Assembly (NCBI GenBank): GCA_958496175.1
Contig: OY292275.1
Span: 57,675,701-57,739,700, forward strand
DNA length: 64,000 nucleotides
From: Sisyra terminalis
Lineage: Eukaryota; Arthropoda; Insecta; Neuroptera; Sisyridae
Direction of reading: 5' to 3'
Under the pieces are notes generated by a model that was not told the DNA's origin, ran no database searches, and was given only the letters and a program-made list of their open reading frames with translations. Position numbers and translations under genes: made by a program. Of this stretch, positions 38,550 through 51,500 are shown piece by piece (the first letter of the stretch is position 1; the number at the start of each line of letters is the position of its first letter).

Positions 38550-40708
38550 CTAGCTAAACCCGGCAGACGTTGTCCTGCCAGCCAATAGTTGTAAATAGAT
38601 AAATTGAATTTAGGAAAAAAATGCTTGAGAATTATTTGAATCACCTCCCTTATCAACCCGCAGAATCCCTCGTTGTACTAATTATAACTCAACTTCAATA
38701 TATACATTAATAAATTACGTTTTGAGAACCTCTACTTCTAAAAATCACTATACGATCATAACAATGAAGTATTGACAGTTAACGGTTATTGTATTGACCG
38801 TTGAAAAAGCCGTTTTTTTGCAATCGCAGGTATATTACTGGCGCAAGAAAAGATAAAAACAATCATTAAAGAGGATTACATATCGTGACAAAATTTAAGC
38901 TAAAGGGATGCAAAACTTTTTGAGTTTTTGAAATCTACACAAACCATCATAACAATTCTATATAAGTAGATAAAAATAAATTATTCATTGTTTATTGAAA
39001 TCAGAGTTTGTTAGAGGTGACCAACCCGCGAGATGCGTCAGACTTTTATAAAATGTATACATTTTATAATGACCAAAGTGGTGAAAATCAATATATTATA
39101 AATGTTTACAGTATATCTAAATTTAGTATGGAGAATTTGAGATATAACTTTAATGGTGGCTCGCGGAGTTATGATGCATTTCCGAAGTGACCCGCAATAC
39201 AATTTGGGTTGGCCACTCCTGATTTAAAATATGCTGATTGTTTGATATCTTAAAAAAGAACAAAGAAATTTAATTAAAGAGTCCAATTTATATCCAATTA
39301 ATGGATGTCCATTTAATAATTTTAATCGGGCTTCTTCTAAATGCAACTTTTATTATTAATAATTTAACGTAAATAGGCAACCTTTTCTTCCGTAGAAAAA
39401 TTATTTGAACTTAATTACGAAGTTTCTATCAAAACAGTAAAAAGCTGCCTTTAAATTGGAACCGAAAAAAAAACCAGAATAAAATATTGGTACAACTATT
39501 TAGATAAGACTTTTTTGTGACCTTTATACTTATTTTTGGTGAAATACGCCTAAGATGTACCTGAAAACAAATTATTATCAAATTCAATAAACCTGTTATT
39601 GAATCATGTGAAAGAATGCAGGTAGGCATAAATTTACGTTCGAATTATCGATCTTTGATCCATAATGATCAATATTGTGACCGAAACCGGCTTAATTCCA
39701 AGCTAATATAATATTGCAAACGATTCTCTACCTGCTTTCAACGGGTGATTTAAAATAGCATAGTAAAAGCTTGAAGGTCAAAATGTGTGAAAAAGGTAAG
39801 CTCAAAGGTGTTACTAATGGATTTAGTAACAGATATTAATGTAATTATAATTGACACCAAATAATAAATACCTCAAACTGATTCCAAATTCCTTAAACGA
39901 TATATTTAAAGCTGCGATTCTCTCATTTTGACCTCATATGCATACGAAAAATTCTTAAATTCTCACCTATATATGAGTTTAAAGACATACATAGATATTT
40001 CTTAACATATTTTTGTATTTGTAATTGTCTATTTGTGTCTTTCAAAATTGAATTGTTTTTTTGGCCTATTCGATCCAAAGATCACTATTAATCAGGGACT
40101 GGAAGCTTACTGGAAATATTCCTGTTTTCTTTAGTACTTCCTTAAACATATTTGTTTTATGGGCGAAACGATATCATTTGTAAACTACTATTTAGTTTTT
40201 GAATATTGGCCAAGGAGTTTTTACAATAATTTCCTATCCCATAAACTAATGAGCGTAATGGATCTAGTGATGGGACCAATTGGGGCAATTTTACTTTTTC
40301 ACCAGCACAACATAACCCAGTAGATTCACCGATGTATTTTAACGCCTTATAATATTGGCAAATGATTGTCATTTCCCCAATTGTTCCATATTACAATGAA
40401 TACTAAGTAAAATATGTAAATAACACATAAATTAAATAAATAAAAATGCCAAATTCAAACGTTGCTAAGCGTATTTCAAAATAAATCACAGGCATCAATG
40501 ATTACAAATAGTATATAGGCAAGTAAGCGTAAAAATTTGCAGAAGATATCGAGGTACATCTTAATCTTCTAGAGGTATGAAATATACTTTATATCCGATT
40601 CCCATGCCTACCAAATATACATAGAAAATTTCATGAAAATTGGTCCAGCCGTTCTTGAGTTATAAATAGTGTAACTAACACGACTTTCTTTTATATATAT
40701 AAGATAGA
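38550..40708 (-). mobile_element. Helitron with Rep/helicase remnant inserted in the LINE
   Basis: The element-strand 5' end is TCTATCTTATATATATAAAA (40708 downward), preceded by A. The 3' end is GTCTGCCGGGTTTAGCTAG at 38550, followed by T. Removing 38550-40708 restores the LINE reading frame exactly, as expected for A|T insertion without target duplication. Collinear with 21764-23230 over its 3' 1.4 kb. Contains the Rep/helicase fragment below. Confidence 0.92.
40157..40372 (-). pseudogene. Helitron Rep/helicase protein fragment
   Basis: The 71-codon frame has CQYYKALKYIGESTGLCCAG, then KVKLPQL...PLRSLVYG...NIQKLNSSLQMISF. This matches the region of Helitron proteins just before and into the Helitron-like N-terminal (Rep) domain: a Cys cluster, a KxxLP segment, and IRKYNxxFQMTSFG. 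The HUH nuclease and helicase parts are missing. Confidence 0.82.
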
Positions 40709-41225
40709 TATTAATGTACTAATAAAAAAATCGGGATCTTGTACTTTTTGTAGAGCATTCCAATCAACAGACTTACTACGTTTAGTTAGAAATTTGTAAT
40801 TAACCTTATAAATATCTTTTGTATCTGAATTTCGTATATTAGTCCCTATAAAGACAAAAATAGGAAAGTGATCAGTGAACTCATTCATATATGTGTAGGA
40901 TGTAATATTAATGATATTAGATTTAACAATAAATATCTATGCATGTTCCTCCCGAGTCATTAGGTCCCATTACTCCATTGAATATGGTAAAAAGCCATAA
41001 TCAAGCATGGTGCATAAAAACTCATTGACTATATTTTCCGAACTATGAAGGTTGATATTAAAATCTCTGACTCTAATTTGATTATTACCATGCATTTTCT
41101 AATCTATATAATTAGTAGTTGTTTTAACAAATTTTTCTTTAGTAATATCTTGGCATTGGTAAATACCAGAGATTTTTACATTTCTATTGTCTTTTAGCTT
41201 TAATGTCACTGTAATAATTCAAAAC
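40709..41225 (-). pseudogene. LINE AP-endonuclease fragment
   Basis: From right to left: RDFNINLHSSENIVNEF...MLDYGFLPY (GDFN box changed to RDFN), then after a frameshift NDSGGTCID, then SNIINITSYTYMNEFTDHFPIF with the catalytic DHFP box at about 40874-40863. The next codons run to the Helitron boundary at 40709 and continue at 38549. Confidence 0.83.
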
Positions 41226-44200
41226 ATAACGCTCTTTTATTAAAGTTATTGTATCATAGAGGACAAATGTTTGATATTATTGGCAAAAAATTGGCGTTCG
41301 ATTTTTGATATTTGCTTTCATTCGATATTGCTATTTGCTAATGATAATAGGAAAGAGGCAAACTTAAGGGTAACTGGTAAAAGGTCTTTTTCTGAAAACT
41401 AATTTTTGCAATAAAAAAATATCGTAAACGTTATATTTTGTGTCTTAAAGGCAAAAATGGGGGTATCAACCACAAAGTTAATAAAAATAAATTTTAATGA
41501 AAAATCCAAACAAGTTCATTGCAGTTAAAAATAATAAAAAAAATATTAATAAAACGCTTAAAATTAGTTAACCAAACAAGTTATGGTAACAGCATAACAA
41601 CTTTACTCACATTGAAACTTTTGCCCATAAATCATTGATAATATTTACCCACATAAAATGTAAAGCTTTTATTTTTATAATTAAAATTTATTAACTTTAA
41701 AATAAACAAAAACATTGCATATACTCGTATATAGGTATAAATACATATACAGTACGTAGACTATATTAATTTAAATTTGTGCCGGTCGGGCCGCCTAGTT
41801 CTTCATTAACTTTTATTCCGATTCTTTTACTACCAGCAAAGTGTAGCTCAGTTTCATTTCCATCTTTATTACATTTTCCAATTTAAGTAAGTATCTACTT
41901 ATTGTAAGACATTTTAAATTTGTAGGTACAATTATTCTAAAATGGCTCGGTTCAAGCATACGACCACTAAAAATTAACAATCTGGAATTCAAGTATTCGA
42001 ATTATATTAGAAGAAAGCTCTCGTTCTCTATACATGAAGCGGGAGCTTTCAAAATAAAATGAATTTAAAGTTTTACTTAACGTATGTGTAATATGTGTAG
42101 TATGTATGCAGCAAAACAATACTACAACTAACACCATGGGATATAAAAAGGAAAGGCAATTGAGGATTTGAGAAAGTTGAGATTTATAATTTTTGAAACG
42201 GAAAAAAGCTTTAAAGCTTTCTTAGTTAGAAAACAATTTTACCCGTAAGAATAAAGAGTATTTAGTTTTTATAAAAAATATTTAAATAAAATTAATTGTA
42301 TTGCAATCATAGAACACTGAAGCTTGTATTTATTTGTATCATACATAAATCCCTACTTGTAACTTTGCATGCGTGGCACAATTACATCGACTCTCTTAAC
42401 AAGTCTTTATAAGGACTACTTTTTAAGTCTCTAAGCTTTAAAAAATTATTATTTTTTTCCAACAAATTAGCAAACTTAACAACCAAAACATTCGTTGATT
42501 ATTCTCAATGTCATTTTTCAATGTAAAATTATAAGTTAAGGGGGATCACCGTCAGAAAAAAATTATTATTCGATTTTTTTTTCCATAAATGTGTTCTTAT
42601 AACATTCAAGAATAACGTGTCAAAAGGATTGGAATAGTTGACTAATGTATTTTGACTGATAAAAATTGAATAAATTGATAATAACATAAAAAAATATTTT
42701 AAAAAAACTTTAAGCGCGTTTTTCTCGAAATCAACTTTTTAAAACTGGGAGACAAGATTTCTCAGAAACTATCCTACGGATTGACTTGAAACTGGAAAGT
42801 ATTATAGTTCAACACGTCTTCTTGGTACTGAACCTCTGAAATTGGCCAAACCACCTCCCTCAAAGTGGGAGAGGGGGAAAGGTTCAAAAAAATATCGTTT
42901 TTTTTAACTTTTTTTTCAAAGTCGCGCCATTTTGTGAATTTTCAACTTTTTTCGGATTTTCGAGGTTCAGAACGAAGAAGACGCACTACCAAAACCTACA
43001 TTCTTTGGAAAATCATGATCCGACTTCCGGTTTCCGAGAAAACTTGTCTCCCGTTTGCCTCCTCATTTTTGAGGACCCTTTTTCAAAGCGCTGTAAAATG
43101 GGGAGGGGGGACATATCGGGGCAAATAAAAAAAAATAGTTTAAAACTTCAACTTTTACATGCCGAAGACCGTTTTTTAATATCTCTAAAAAAAATGGCAG
43201 CAGTTTTAAAAAAGTCATTTTTTTTACGTTCTGATGGTGATCCACCCTCAATAGTGGGGAAAAAAATAAATTTGAAAATGTTTTCCCAAGTCCAACTTCA
43301 TCTTATATTGAAGAATTTGGTCACATATAATTTTTTATTCAAAAAAAAGATAAAAAGAGAAAAACGACTTCATATAAAGTTCCTTCCGTCCATGTATCCA
43401 TCAAATCCGATTATTGTTGGGGAAAAACTAGGATCAAAAAAAATATAAACTTACTTTTGCTTACTTACACTTACCTCTGGATGTAATTGACTACAAATAC
43501 TCATATATACTTCTATAATCGTATTCTATAACTATACTTCCCTCACCTCACTTTACTTTTATCACCGTCATTTTTTGGAAGTTCAAAGCTTATAATTTTG
43601 TAAATAAAATCATTGCAAAAATCTCCAGAGTTGAACGACGAGCCCATACTGAACCAACACTTGGATTGAAACTTCAACAAATTAAATTTAGAATCCAGAA
43701 AGTCTCCAATCAAACTCTGTTTTCCATCTTTAAAAAACAATTTGAATTTTTAAATTTAAATGGGACCAACATTAATGTATACCCTGTTATAATAAAAAAT
43801 GATAATGAAAAATTGACTTACTCTGTGGAAAATGCCGGCTTGTTACACATACAAAAATATATACGTGTCAAACTAAGATTGTCTTTATTTTTCGTCGATT
43901 AAAATTAAAACTATGATTAAAAATTAAAATAAATTCCGATTTTTCCAAAAAAATCTCTAGAGGGGCGGCAAATTAGATCTTTGCACACAGGTGGCCGACA
44001 CCTTAGGATCAGCGCTATGTATTATGGTTCCATAATAAATTTTAAAATTTTCACTTCACTATCCTTTTGTATGACCATATTTGTTCAAATGCTGCCTATT
44101 GTTACTGAAAATTTCCCTAAAATTCAATAAAGAGATATTAATTTTGCACTTTATCTTGCTCAAGAAAAAAAAGACATTTAATTTCTTAAAAATCCATCAA

Positions 44201-44235
44201 CTTACAAGTCATTGTTCTAGAAAATTGTACTCATT
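41226..44235. other. No recognisable gene; possible Helitron 3' end at about 41780-41798
   Basis: GCCGGTCGGGCCGCCTAG|T at 41781-41799 looks like a Helitron 3' hairpin plus CTAG, but no 5' partner was found. 42700-43450 is G- and T-rich repeat-like DNA (TTTCTCGAAATCAACTTTTT...). The 147-codon frame 43005-43448 overlaps other frames and matches no family. 43450-43560 shares CTTACCTCT and ATACTTCCCTC phrases with 63320-63460. Confidence 0.4.
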
Positions 44236-44243
44236 CATTAAGG

Positions 44244-44905
44244 CATGGGTCGGCAACCTTTTGTTGTATGGGTCAAATATTTTTCATGGGGATCAGTGCG
44301 GGCCGCACTTGCAGTAGGTATACCTACAATATTTATGTACAAATATTTTAGTTTTAAAAATAAAACGCTAAGTGTATATTTTAACGACATTTATTATAGT
44401 TAATAAAATCAATGAGATTTTTGTGTTTGCATTTGACGTGCAAGTTTTTTTTTATATCAGCTTGCATTTTTGAAGTAGAGACGCGTAGTATTGCGTCTAA
44501 ATGTGAATTCGATAACCGAGAACAGTGTTTGTTTTTTCGATAATTCAGAATTGAAAAAGTTTGCTAGCAAATAAATGTACTACCAAACATAGTAATTATT
44601 TCCTGAGCAAACCTTTTTAAATCTTTGTAGTTTTCAGAAGGCAAACTCCCATAGAAATCCACCAAGTTAGTTTTTTCCCTAAAAGCCATTTTAAGTGTGT
44701 AAACACTTTGCAAATCGCTTGGTACATTACCGATATCTACTGCAAAGGGGTTTTCGAAAATCTCCATCTTACGTTGGATTTTTTTGAAATTAGCAAACCG
44801 GTTTTCAAACTCAGTTTGTAGTTGCATTAATGCACTTTTTATTTTAGGCGAGAATCTTGCAGGCCACACCAAGATGTCTCGCGGGCCGCAGGTTGCCGAC
44901 CCATG
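44244..44905 (-). mobile_element. Buster-like hAT element, internally deleted
   Basis: Inverted ends CATGGGTCGGCAACCT (44244) and AGGTTGCCGACCCATG (to 44905) are flanked by perfect 8-bp repeats CATTAAGG at 44236-44243 and 44906-44913. The minus-strand frame from about 44860 to 44564 reads LQTEFENRFANFKKIQRKME...NPFAVDIGNVPSDLQ...LVDFYGSLP...FAQEIITMFGSTF, the hAT Buster / GTF2IRD2-type transposase region before the dimerisation domain. The rest of the gene is missing. Confidence 0.9.
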
Positions 44906-45119
44906 CATTAAGGGATAAACTTAAGGCCCCTGAGGTCTTTGGATTTGTTATTGCATTGCGAATACGTACATTTCGTACTAACAATTGAGCTCAAAAGAAT
45001 AAAAGGGCTTACTTTTGAGCTGCAAAAGAAAAAAAATACGAAATTGGTAACTTTAAATAAAAAAAAATCATAACGGCAAAGGCGATTCAAATACAAATAA
45101 CAATAATGAGAAAAACCCT

Positions 45120-45200
45120 ACTGGTGGCCATGCGATCAAGGTGGTGGCTACTCGTAGGTATTGGGTTCGAGTTTCATGTTGAGCAAATTTTCAATATTTC
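45120..45200 (+). mobile_element. tRNA-derived SINE head
   Basis: GTGGCCATGCGATCAAGGTGG resembles the A box of a type II tRNA (TGGCCGAGYGGTTAAGG), and GGGTTCGAGTTTCA 35-40 bases later resembles the B box (GGTTCGANTCC). The acceptor stem does not pair, so it is a SINE head or tRNA relic, not a tRNA gene. The 3' limit is not visible. Confidence 0.55.
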
Positions 45201-45904
45201 TCGATTTAAAGATTTCTATTAATCCTAGATTCGCTAAAGATCTAGGTAGTTAGAACACGAAGATAAATAACAATTAGAACAAAAAAATGAGAAAGTTATG
45301 CCAAATGAATCATGAAATTGTTTCGTGGTTGGAGTTGAAATAAATCTGGATATTTCCTCTTTTCAGGTTACCTGTATTCCTCCTCATAGTGATCTAAAAG
45401 TCACCAACCATCCAACAGATCTGTTCCGATAGGACCTGGTGACGACTTTGGAATTCGTCGTCAAAAACATAGCTTGAAAGAAAAAACATTTCATCCTCGT
45501 GGATAGGCAACTATATCAACTACAAAAACAGGTCAGTTGCCTCGCTTCCATCTTCTAGATACTACAGGTACAGGATTTCTTTTAAATTTTGAAATTGTTG
45601 GTTCTTAAAATGTTAATTTCATGTCCAGAATACTATACAAAACGTTAAAAACCGTTCGAATTAGTGTTTAAACTTTACGAAATTTAGGATGTTCCCCTAA
45701 ATCAAAAATTATAATAAGCCTAATGTGCTAAGCTAATTATTTTTGTAGCTTCAGAGCTACATAGGATAGCAAATTTACTTTTTTCTAAATCTACTTTTTT
45801 CAATATTTAAAGCAAAAAACATGCAATTTTAGGTAGTTCGCTGTAAATAAGAACAGTTTATTCAGGGGAAAGTATGAAAACATTGATTTACAATGAGCTA
45901 TACC

Positions 45905-45950
45905 ATACCTGTATGGCCTATACAGGTATGTACTATACCATATGTATGGC
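45905..45950. repeat. Palindromic hairpin
   Basis: The arms CATACCTGTA and TACAGGTATG are separated by a few bases and followed by a third partial copy (TATACCATATGTATGG). Function unknown. Confidence 0.6.
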
Positions 45951-45990
45951 TCCAGAAATAATTAGTACTTTTTTAAAAAGTAAAAATTAA

Positions 45991-48110
45991 AAATATTTAA
46001 GCAAGTATAACCTTCAATTAAGGACAAATTTTTCAATATTTTTTGGAACTTTCAATAGTGATTTATCTGGATTTTTTTTCTTTGTGATCGATAAATAAAT
46101 TAAATTATTTCGATCATTTCTTTTAAGGTTCTCAAAAAAATTCACCAATTTCTTACCTTTTATAACCTTTGTATATTTTTTTCATAGTAGTAGATCCAAT
46201 AAAGCTCTCGTACTTATGGTGCGCAAGCGTGGAATCAACGAAATAGGGATGGAATATTTTATTCAAAATTTTGTGGAAAAATTTAAGGCTCAAAACTTCA
46301 CAAAAAATTGCTATAAATATAAATTATTCGCTATTATTTAGATTTCAAACCTAGAGATTGAAATTTTGATTTTGTTTAGATAGAAACCAAAAAATATGAG
46401 CATATTAATAAGACGAATGCTTTCAAAGTGGTTTCTCAAAAGCTTTATTCTAACACTGATGAAGTTATTTAAATAAAAAATAATTTTTAAATTAAGATTT
46501 AAGGTTTTTTAATATTGGAAAATGTTAGTATTATATTTAGTATCACTGATAAAATTCGAAATCATTATTCCAAAAAATGTATTTATTGCATTTAACTTCG
46601 TAGTATTGGTTGCATACTACTTAGATTTAAGAGACGAAATATTTATAAAAAATACGGAAATAAAGAATTATATTTTGCAAATCTGATGAATTAAATAATT
46701 AAGCTATGTTCATAGGGCCTATAAGCGTGGAAAGTTCCGCGATATACCAAGAACTAAAATCGTAAATTCTTTAGTCTATAACACTTGCTTTTTATGGATG
46801 TCTTCTCTATAAAGATTTGGTTTTTCGGCTTAATGAGAATTCTTTTCCAAATTTCTCACCAAAATATTTATGCAAGTATAACCTTGAATAAAGGCCTAAG
46901 CATTCTTTGGAACTTTTGATAATTTTTTTAAGTTCTTTTTCTAAATTTTTCTTCTATTTTTTTCTGATCTTTAATAATTTAATCTATTAAAATTAAATTA
47001 TTCTTATTATTTCATTTAAGTTTTTAAAATTGGAAAAATATTTTTATCGATTTCTTACCTTTAATAACCTTTGTAATTGTCATTGCAGTAGATCCAATAA
47101 AGCTCTCGTACTTATGGTGCGCAAGCGTGGAATCAACGAAATAGGGATGGAAAATTTTATTCAAAATTTTGAAAAATTTAAAGCTCAGAACTTCACAAAA
47201 AATCGTCATAAATATAAATTTTTCGCTATTATTTTGATTGCAAACCCAAAGATTGAAATTTTGATTTTGCTTCGATAGAGACAAAAAAATATGGGCATAT
47301 TAATAAAATGAAAGCTCTTAAAGTGGTTTCTCAAAAGCTTTATTCAAACACTGATGAAGTGATTTAAATAAAAAGTAGTTTTAAATTAAGATTTAAAGTT
47401 TTTTATATTAAATATTTTTAGCATTATATTTAGAGCCACTGATAAAATTAGAAATCATTTTTCCAAAAAATGTATTTATTGCACTTAATTTTGTAGTATT
47501 GGTTGCATACTACTTAGATTTAAAAGACGAAATATTTATAAAAAATACGGAAATAAAAGTTTATAGTTTGCAAATCTGATAGATTAAGTAATTAAGCTAT
47601 GTTTATTGGGCGTATAAGCGCGGAAGGATCCGCGATATACCAAATACTAAAATCGTAAATTCTTTAGCCTATATCACTTGCCTTTTATCGATGGCTTTCC
47701 TATAAAGATTTGGTTTTTCGGTTTAATGAGAATTCCTTTCCAATTTTCGTTGTCTTACTAAAATATCTAAGCAAATATAACCTTGAATAAAGGTCTTAGC
47801 ATTCTTTGGAATTTAAAGCTCAGGACATCACAAAAAAATTGCCATAAATATAAATTTTTCGTTATTATTTTGATTGCAAACCCAAATATTGAAATTTTGA
47901 TTTTGCTTCGATAGAGGTCAAAAAATATGAGCATATTAGTAAGATGAAAGTTCTTAAAGGGGTTTCTCAAAAGCTTTTCGATTTTGAAATCTCTTACAAT
48001 ATTTTGAATGTAACAAAAAATTAGTATTATATTTAACTTCAATATTTTCGCTTAGGTGTCAGTATTACTATTAATATTAGAAGATAATATTCCATTAAAT
48101 GTATTTATTG
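45991..48110. repeat. Tandem array of about 0.9-kb units ending at the PGRP gene 3' end
   Basis: Units start near 45991, 46861 and 47760 (AGCAAGTATAACCTT type). Units 1 and 2 share an identical 65-bp core (46189-46253 and 47087-47151). Unit 3 has this core deleted. The shared TGTATTTATTGCA block at 46577, 47471 and 48100 shows that the array runs up to the 3' flank of the PGRP gene. The paired opposite frames at 47024-47284 lie on the core. Confidence 0.8.
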
Positions 48111-48171
48111 CACATAATACCCTATATGTTATATTATTTCAATCTAATACATAGCCGTAAGATATTTTATT
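48104..48171 (-). terminator. Candidate polyadenylation signals of the PGRP gene
   Basis: On the minus strand AATAAA occurs at 48171-48166, directly after the stop codon, and again at 48109-48104. The second lies in sequence shared with the tandem units further 3', so the transcript end may lie inside a duplicated segment. AATAAA is common by chance in DNA this AT-rich. Confidence 0.4.
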
Positions 48172-48519
48172 TTACTCAAAATTTCCAGTAAAATTCTTTT
48201 CTTTAATCAAATGTCGCATCTCCTTAATAATCTCTTTCACTGACTTTTCCGGATTGGAAATAAACGAAATTTTCGGTTTCAACTTCAATTTTCTCTCGGC
48301 AATCAACATCCCCAAGAACAACAATGTGCGATGCACAATTTCGGAACTTTGACCCGAATACAATTGAGTCATTACCGCCAACAACAGTGTATTTCCTGCC
48401 CATGAATTATTCAAAATTCCCTGCTCTTGAAAGCCTCGACCCTCAAAAATCAAACCATCTCCACACGCGATATAATTATAACTAATATCATTGTACTTTT
48501 TGTACAACATTTGAAAGAT
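48172..48519 (-). CDS. PGRP-LA: PGRP exon 4: C-terminal half of PGRP domain and stop
   Basis: Acceptor GCTTTCAG|ATC in phase 0. Encodes residues 227-341 from IFQMLYKKYNDISYNYIACG to TAA. The family's YNFLIGGDGxxYEGRGW block is clear as YNYIACGDGLIFEGRGF. The conserved Tyr ligand stays, but the GHR His and the last Cys ligand are absent (KISFISNPEKS). AATAAA overlaps the region just after the stop (48171-48166) and another lies at 48109-48104. Confidence 0.88.
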   Translation of the reverse strand: MFQMLYKKYNDISYNYIACGDGLIFEGRGFQEQGILNNSWAGNTLLLAVMTQLYSGQSSEIVHRTLLFLGMLIAERKLKLKPKISFISNPEKSVKEIIKEMRHLIKEKNFTGNFE

Positions 48520-51500
48520 CTGAAAGCAAAAAAAAAATGAGATTAACAAGCGATCAACATTCGTTTTGTGAATAACTTAATAACATTGTCTCAATTGCAC
48601 CCGGAGGATGAACGGAAGAAATAAAATTACAGTTTTAAGTGTCGAGATTTCCTTGCAATATTCATATAAAGTTAAAAGTTTTGCAATATATTGGCTGCAC
48701 TAGTTCCTTTGCATACGTCTTTATTAAAAATTCAATTGCAATAGTTACGCTTATGTTGATCCAAAGCACACAACTATATGAAAGCTTGCTTGGCTTATTT
48801 TCTTGGAAAGCTCGAGAGATATAAACTTTGACGTAATAATAAATGTTTGTTTTGTCATTACATAAGTAATTGCATTTTGCAACATTTATTATATTATATT
48901 AAAGTCTTGCTATTCCGTAAACGATTTAGAAAAACCGTAAGCTTACTTGTATTTCCAGAAGTTTCATTTGACAGATTCGTTTGTTACTTTCGGCGTTTGT
49001 TGTCGAGATAAACATTATTTTAACGGATGGAACTGGAGTTCGTAGTTTTTTCTTAAGATTTGGATTTGGACGAAAAGCTCGCCAGTGGTCGCGACTTACA
49101 AACCAAGTGCCTGAAAAGTATAAACTTGAAATTGAAACTCAAAAAAGCGGAAAGAAAAATGGATTTACCATAGTTTGAGTCACCACTGCAATCATCGTCA
49201 GAAGGTCTCCATGCGATTATCATTGTTGAAATCAAAATTGCCATTATGATAATTAAGCTCAGGCTGATTCCATACCAAACATGTTTGCCAGAAAAGCCAA
49301 CGGAAGCAACACTTGGTCTTTTTGGCATCATCGATGCAGATCGTGATCGATCTGATACAGAAACGCCTTAAAAAAATAAAATGAAGATTAAAAGAAAAAT
49401 AGGTCTAAATTATAAATAATTTTGCTTTGCTTTTGCATTCAATAAATTGGCTATGAAAAAATTCGCCAGCAAAATTAACTCGATAAATACTACGGATTCA
49501 AATATTGTATGCTTTTTAATAATCACCAACTTAAATTCTTCCTGCCAATAATCAATTTGACTAATTTTCAAATAAAGGAAGACATGATTTTTCAAATATT
49601 TAAAGCTTAATGAATTGACTATGAAAAATTTCGCTAGCAAAATCAACTCCATAAATGCTACGGATCCTAATATTGTAAACTTTTTATGAACCACCAGCTA
49701 AAGTTCTTCTTGGTAATATTTAATTTGATTAATCTATTATTAAAAAGAGGAAAGATTTGATTGTTTGTTTGCTTTGAATAGGCTCCGAAACTACTTGACC
49801 GATTTGAAAAATTCTTTTACTGTTGGAAAGCTACACTATTTCCAGTGAACATAGGCTAAATGAAATTTTCAAAAAAGTTAGGGATCCATACTAAAACTCC
49901 AATAATGTAACCCAAGGTCTGAAAAAAATTACCTAAAAATATTCTTTTACCGCGTGCGCTGCAAAAACTATTGGTTATAGAACAAAATAAAGTGCTACGA
50001 TTTTGCAGAACATCGTAGATATCATTCGAAAGATATCACAAGTTTAAAAATGTAAGTTATTTGAAAAATGTCGCATGGTCACCCCATTTTACTTATAATT
50101 AAGACCAATTTTATTGAACTTGGCGATATTTTTTATTTTTGTATAGATGCTGATTGATTTACAGATTATTTGGTCTACGGTAGGTATACCTACCGTAGCT
50201 ATACGCAATAGACATACTCTTTTTAGATATTTATAAATATTTTTTGAAAATTAATTGATCATTATATACAGCTATTTTATTCTAAGTAACAGTTTATTAA
50301 ATGTGTCTTTTTAAAGTTGACGAAATAGTGTTTTTATGTATGATTATGTTTTTCGTAAAAGAAATAAGAAAAATAATAATTTTCATATTCCACTACAAAT
50401 GGCAAATTTGAAAAGAAAACATAATATACACCTACGTTACGCAGACGAAGTTGCGGGAATCAGCTATTTCCAAATAAAAGAAGAAATGACTCCACAAATA
50501 TTTAAAGTCCTACTTATGCACCCACTACCACGTCATTAAAATTCTAGTATATGATGAAGGATAATACCTCCACTTCTGAGAACCACTGATTTCGTTTATG
50601 TATTGTGAAATTTACTTTCTAAGATTGGCAATTGAATTTGCTAAGATTGACTTTTCATTATTTTAAAGTTATAAGATGTTTTTGGATAATTTTACTAACA
50701 ATTGAATTCCACTATAAAAAGCGTTCGGGAAATACTATTTTTTTTTATTTAGTTGGGTTTTCCATGTCTCAATATTGCAGCCTCAGGACTTATTGTATTC
50801 CCCGAGTCCCTATTTTACTTAGTTGAAACCGAATAGCTGGGCAAACCAAAACAATTGGTGTAGTAGGTGTTTTTCGACTATTTTAACTCCGGGATTCTAG
50901 AATTTATAAGTGTTCTTGTAATGCTTTAAGGCATTGTTTCCTAACCTGTGTTCCGCGGACCTCTGGGGGTCCGCGGTCATTTGAAAAAGTTTGTTTTTTG
51001 TTTTTAAATTTAATAAAAGAATACAAAAATATAATATTGCCCGAAAATTGCACCTTTTTTTCACTCAGGGGTCCTTAGCATTATGCTTAATTTCCTTGGG
51101 GGTCCGCGGCTGAAAAAGGTTAAGAACCGCTGCTTTAAGGTATAAAGAATTCAATCAGTCTTCTTTTGGAGACTATCTTCAACAAAATTGCCTAGTTTTC
51201 ATAAAGTTTAAGATGTTCAAAGTATTCTACTAAATATGATTAGGGTCTTCAACAACTATCACGTATTAAACTCTTGTACTTATAATTTTAACACATCACA
51301 TCACAACCCACACCAGGATTATAAATCTTAAAAAACTCCATCCCTTCTTAAAAACCTCAGGATTGCCTTCCCACTTCCTTCTATGGACAAGCAATCTTGT
51401 ATTTTCTGGAGGACAACTTCGATTCTTTTTTCTTCTTCCCTTTCTTTGCATTCCTATAAGTTATAGTCCACTGATTTTTCACCTCCGCATCAATTAAACC

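Noticed and set aside
43005..43448. 147-codon open frame on the plus strand, the longest after the Penelope frame
   Set aside because: It overlaps other open frames, sits in G-rich, repeat-like DNA, and shows no family motif, signal or splice structure.
45120..45200. Functional tRNA gene
   Set aside because: A- and B-box-like motifs are present, but acceptor and anticodon stems do not pair; a SINE head fits better.
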